A stretch of 64,000 bases of DNA, from assembly GCF_046250175.1 (NCBI RefSeq), contig NZ_CP176468.1. One strand, written 5' to 3'. Made by a program: the position numbers and the translations under genes. This stretch comes from Psychromonas sp030397575 (lineage in GTDB: Bacteria > Pseudomonadota > Gammaproteobacteria > Enterobacterales > Psychromonadaceae). Shown here in pieces: positions 62,258 through 64,000 of the stretch (position 1 is the stretch's first letter; each line of letters starts with the position of its first letter). The notes beneath the pieces were generated by a model that did not search any database, was not told the DNA's origin, and worked only from the letters and a program-made list of their open reading frames with translations.

Positions 62258-62974
62258 ATGCATAACTTTATTAATAAAGAGATTTTAAATTGGAATGCTT
62301 ATTTACAATTGCAGGGGCGACATTGTAAAGATAAACGATTAGCTGAATTCTATCAGGCCGGCACTTACAACGATGACACCCCACTGAAAGAGATAGAGTT
62401 TGTTGCGTTAGATTTTGAAACTACAGGTTTAGACCCCAAACAAAACAGTATTATTAGCATTGGTTTAGTGCCCTTCAATTTAAATCGAGTTTTATGCCGT
62501 AAAGCCAAAAAATGGTATATCACTCCGCAAGATAAGTTAGAGGAAGAATCAATTATTATTCATGGAATCACTCACTCAGATTTAAAAGGTGCACCAGATT
62601 TACTACGAGTTTTAGGGCCCTTTTTAGAACAAATAGCTGGTAAAGTGGTCGTGGTCCATTACCGCAACATTGAAAGAGCTTTCTTAGACTTAAACTTAAG
62701 AGCGCTCATCGATGAAGGTGTCATTTTTCCAGTCATAGATACCATGCAAATTGAAGCTACTATACAAAGCAAACAATGTGAGGGATTTTTAAACTGGTTA
62801 AAACGTAAAAAACCGGGATCGATTCGTTTAGGGAACAGCCGTTTACGTTATAATCTACCCAGTTATCAACCTCATGATGCCTTAACTGATGCCATCGCTA
62901 CTGCAGAATTACTACAAGCTCAAGTGCGTTATCATTACAGTCCAGAAACACCAATCAAAGACTTATGGTTATAG
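62258..62974 (+). CDS. DnaQ-like 3'-5' exonuclease (DEDDh)
   Basis: 238 residues. Exonuclease motifs: ExoI FVALDFETTGLDP near residue 48 (D-x-E), ExoII in VVVHYRNIERAFLDL, and ExoIII PHDALTDAIATAELL (H-x4-D). A 45-residue N-terminal extension comes first. It is of the PolC/DnaQ epsilon-like kind but not DnaQ itself, and is co-transcribed with the DUF294 protein. AGGG precedes the ATG. The cellular role is unknown. Confidence 0.9.
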   Translation: MHNFINKEILNWNAYLQLQGRHCKDKRLAEFYQAGTYNDDTPLKEIEFVALDFETTGLDPKQNSIISIGLVPFNLNRVLCRKAKKWYITPQDKLEEESIIIHGITHSDLKGAPDLLRVLGPFLEQIAGKVVVVHYRNIERAFLDLNLRALIDEGVIFPVIDTMQIEATIQSKQCEGFLNWLKRKKPGSIRLGNSRLRYNLPSYQPHDALTDAIATAELLQAQVRYHYSPETPIKDLWL

Positions 62975-63023
62975 TGTTAGAACGATAGTTGTACTTGCTT
63001 GTTTTGATATCCACTAAATATAA

Positions 63024-63056
63024 AAAAACCGATTAATCACAGATTAATCGGTTTTT
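63024..63056. terminator. bidirectional terminator, exonuclease / BCCT
   Basis: AAAAACCGATTAATC-ACA-GATTAATCGGTTTTT: a perfect 15-bp stem with A/T runs at both ends, between convergent genes. Confidence 0.95.
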
Positions 63057-63085
63057 AAGTCACTTTAATGTAGCTTAACGTTTCT

Positions 63086-64000
63086 CTATTTTGTTAATTT
63101 AGGCTCTGTTCTCATTCCCATAATCAAGCTTACACACATGATTAATAGAATAATTGTGAACGGTAATGCCGTTGAGATCGCTCCCGCTTGTAACGCTTGA
63201 ATTGATGATGTTCCTCCAACCCACAATAATGCAATAGCAATCGCCCCTTCTACTGAAGCCCAAAAAATGCGTTGTGGAACAGGTGCATCAACTTTACCAC
63301 CAGCAGTAATACTATCGATAACCAATGAACCTGAATCAGAAGAGGTAATGAAAAATACCAAGACTAATACAACAGCAATTAAAGATAAAATATTACCCAA
63401 TGGTAATTGGTCAAACATTTGAAACATCGCAAGTGATACATCGGTTAACCCATTAGTACCTAACTCACCAACATTATTCATAATTTGATCAATTGCAACA
63501 CCACCAAATACAGACATCCAAAGAATAGTCACTAATGTTGGGATAATTAGTACTGCAGTCAAAAACTGACGGACTGTACGACCACGTGAAACACGCGCAA
63601 TAAACATACCTACGAATGGTGACCATGAAATCCACCAAGCCCAGTAAAACACTGTCCAACCATGCATCCAAGCTTCATCTTCACGACCATGTGGGTTACT
63701 TAAAGGAATAATATTTTCAATGTAACCCATGACCGTTGTTGGGATAGTTCCCATAGAAACCGCTAGAGTGACTAATGCAACAAACACCACTAACACAATT
63801 GCCAGTAGCATATTGATGTTACTAATTAATTTAACACCACCGTCAATGCCACGTACAACTGATATGATGGCTAAAATAGTTACACCAACAATGATTGAGA
63901 CTTGTGTAGTTAATCCATCATCAATACCAAAAACGTGATGAAAACCACTTGCTGCTTGTTGTGCACCTAGCCCTAAAGATGTTGCTAAACCAAATAATGT
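63086..64000 (-). CDS. BCCT-family betaine/choline/carnitine transporter (N-terminus outside window)
   Basis: 304 residues of the C-terminal part; the frame runs open to the right edge, and the ATG at 63811 is internal. Canonical BCCT features: FGLATSLGLGAQQAASG at the visible start, the Trp-rich segment YWAWWISWSPFVGMFIARVS that forms the quaternary-amine box, GRTVRQFL, and ITSSDSGSLVIDSITAGGK. It imports a trimethylammonium compound, driven by Na+ or H+. The C-terminus is short, without the long regulatory tail of BetP/BetT. Which amine is carried cannot be told. Confidence 0.93.
   Translation of the reverse strand, partial: TLFGLATSLGLGAQQAASGFHHVFGIDDGLTTQVSIIVGVTILAIISVVRGIDGGVKLISNINMLLAIVLVVFVALVTLAVSMGTIPTTVMGYIENIIPLSNPHGREDEAWMHGWTVFYWAWWISWSPFVGMFIARVSRGRTVRQFLTAVLIIPTLVTILWMSVFGGVAIDQIMNNVGELGTNGLTDVSLAMFQMFDQLPLGNILSLIAVVLVLVFFITSSDSGSLVIDSITAGGKVDAPVPQRIFWASVEGAIAIALLWVGGTSSIQALQAGAISTALPFTIILLIMCVSLIMGMRTEPKLTK

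Overview
The window looks like a chromosomal segment of an A+T-rich marine gammaproteobacterium of the Psychromonas/Alteromonadales kind. This is inferred from the conserved gltA / sdhCDAB-sucABCD arrangement, rlmG, serB-smp, opgGH, DUF2058 and DUF3316 genes, and a proteobacterial dedicated sortase (pds) module, a set described mainly from marine proteobacteria. No insertion sequence, prophage, CRISPR array or rRNA operon is visible. One tRNA gene (Val, anticodon GAC) is present.

Layout. 1-3195 (minus): glucosylglycerate operon (HAD phosphatase, GpgS-type synthase, GH13 phosphorylase cut by the window edge), an osmolyte pathway. 3575-8849: pds module, with pdsO and a previously unlisted 39-residue membrane ORF on minus, and pdsR-pdsS plus a divergent HemF-like gene on plus. 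The sortase and its target are not there. 8992-13701: pyrC, phnA-like yjdM, a GH18-like lipoprotein with a destroyed catalytic motif, rlmG and a small secreted protein. 14099-25194: TCA-cycle block, sdhCDAB-sucABCD read leftward and gltA read rightward from a shared promoter region. 25279-31787: aat, a CBS protein, yaiL-like DUF2058, a tandem PilZ protein, serB, smp and tRNA-Val. 32653-38070: opgG-opgH-opgG/D, making periplasmic glucans.

38858-59040 is the most distinctive part: a polyamine/agmatine island. It holds a polyamine-type ABC transporter with an M20 deacylase, two paralogous LuxR-type regulators, a LysR regulator, gabD-gabT, a PuuC-like aldehyde dehydrogenase, an N-carbamoyl amino acid hydrolase, a class III aminotransferase, agmatine deiminase, an NhaC-family carrier, and the ruins of a histone-deacetylase/acetylpolyamine-amidohydrolase gene. 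There is no nitrilase-type AguB. The simplest reading of the gene set is a ureido route: agmatine to N-carbamoylputrescine (AguA), transamination and oxidation with the carbamoyl group still attached to give 4-ureidobutyrate, decarbamoylation to GABA by the M20 hydrolase, then GabT/GabD to succinate. This pathway is inference, not shown.

58142-64000 holds a perfect CRP-type palindrome ahead of two tandem DUF3316 genes, a LysR gene, a cNMP-binding/CBS/DUF294 protein with its exonuclease partner, and a BCCT betaine/choline-type transporter cut by the right edge. Several start codons were moved from the longest possible ORF to the one supported by a ribosome binding site; these are noted in each entry.
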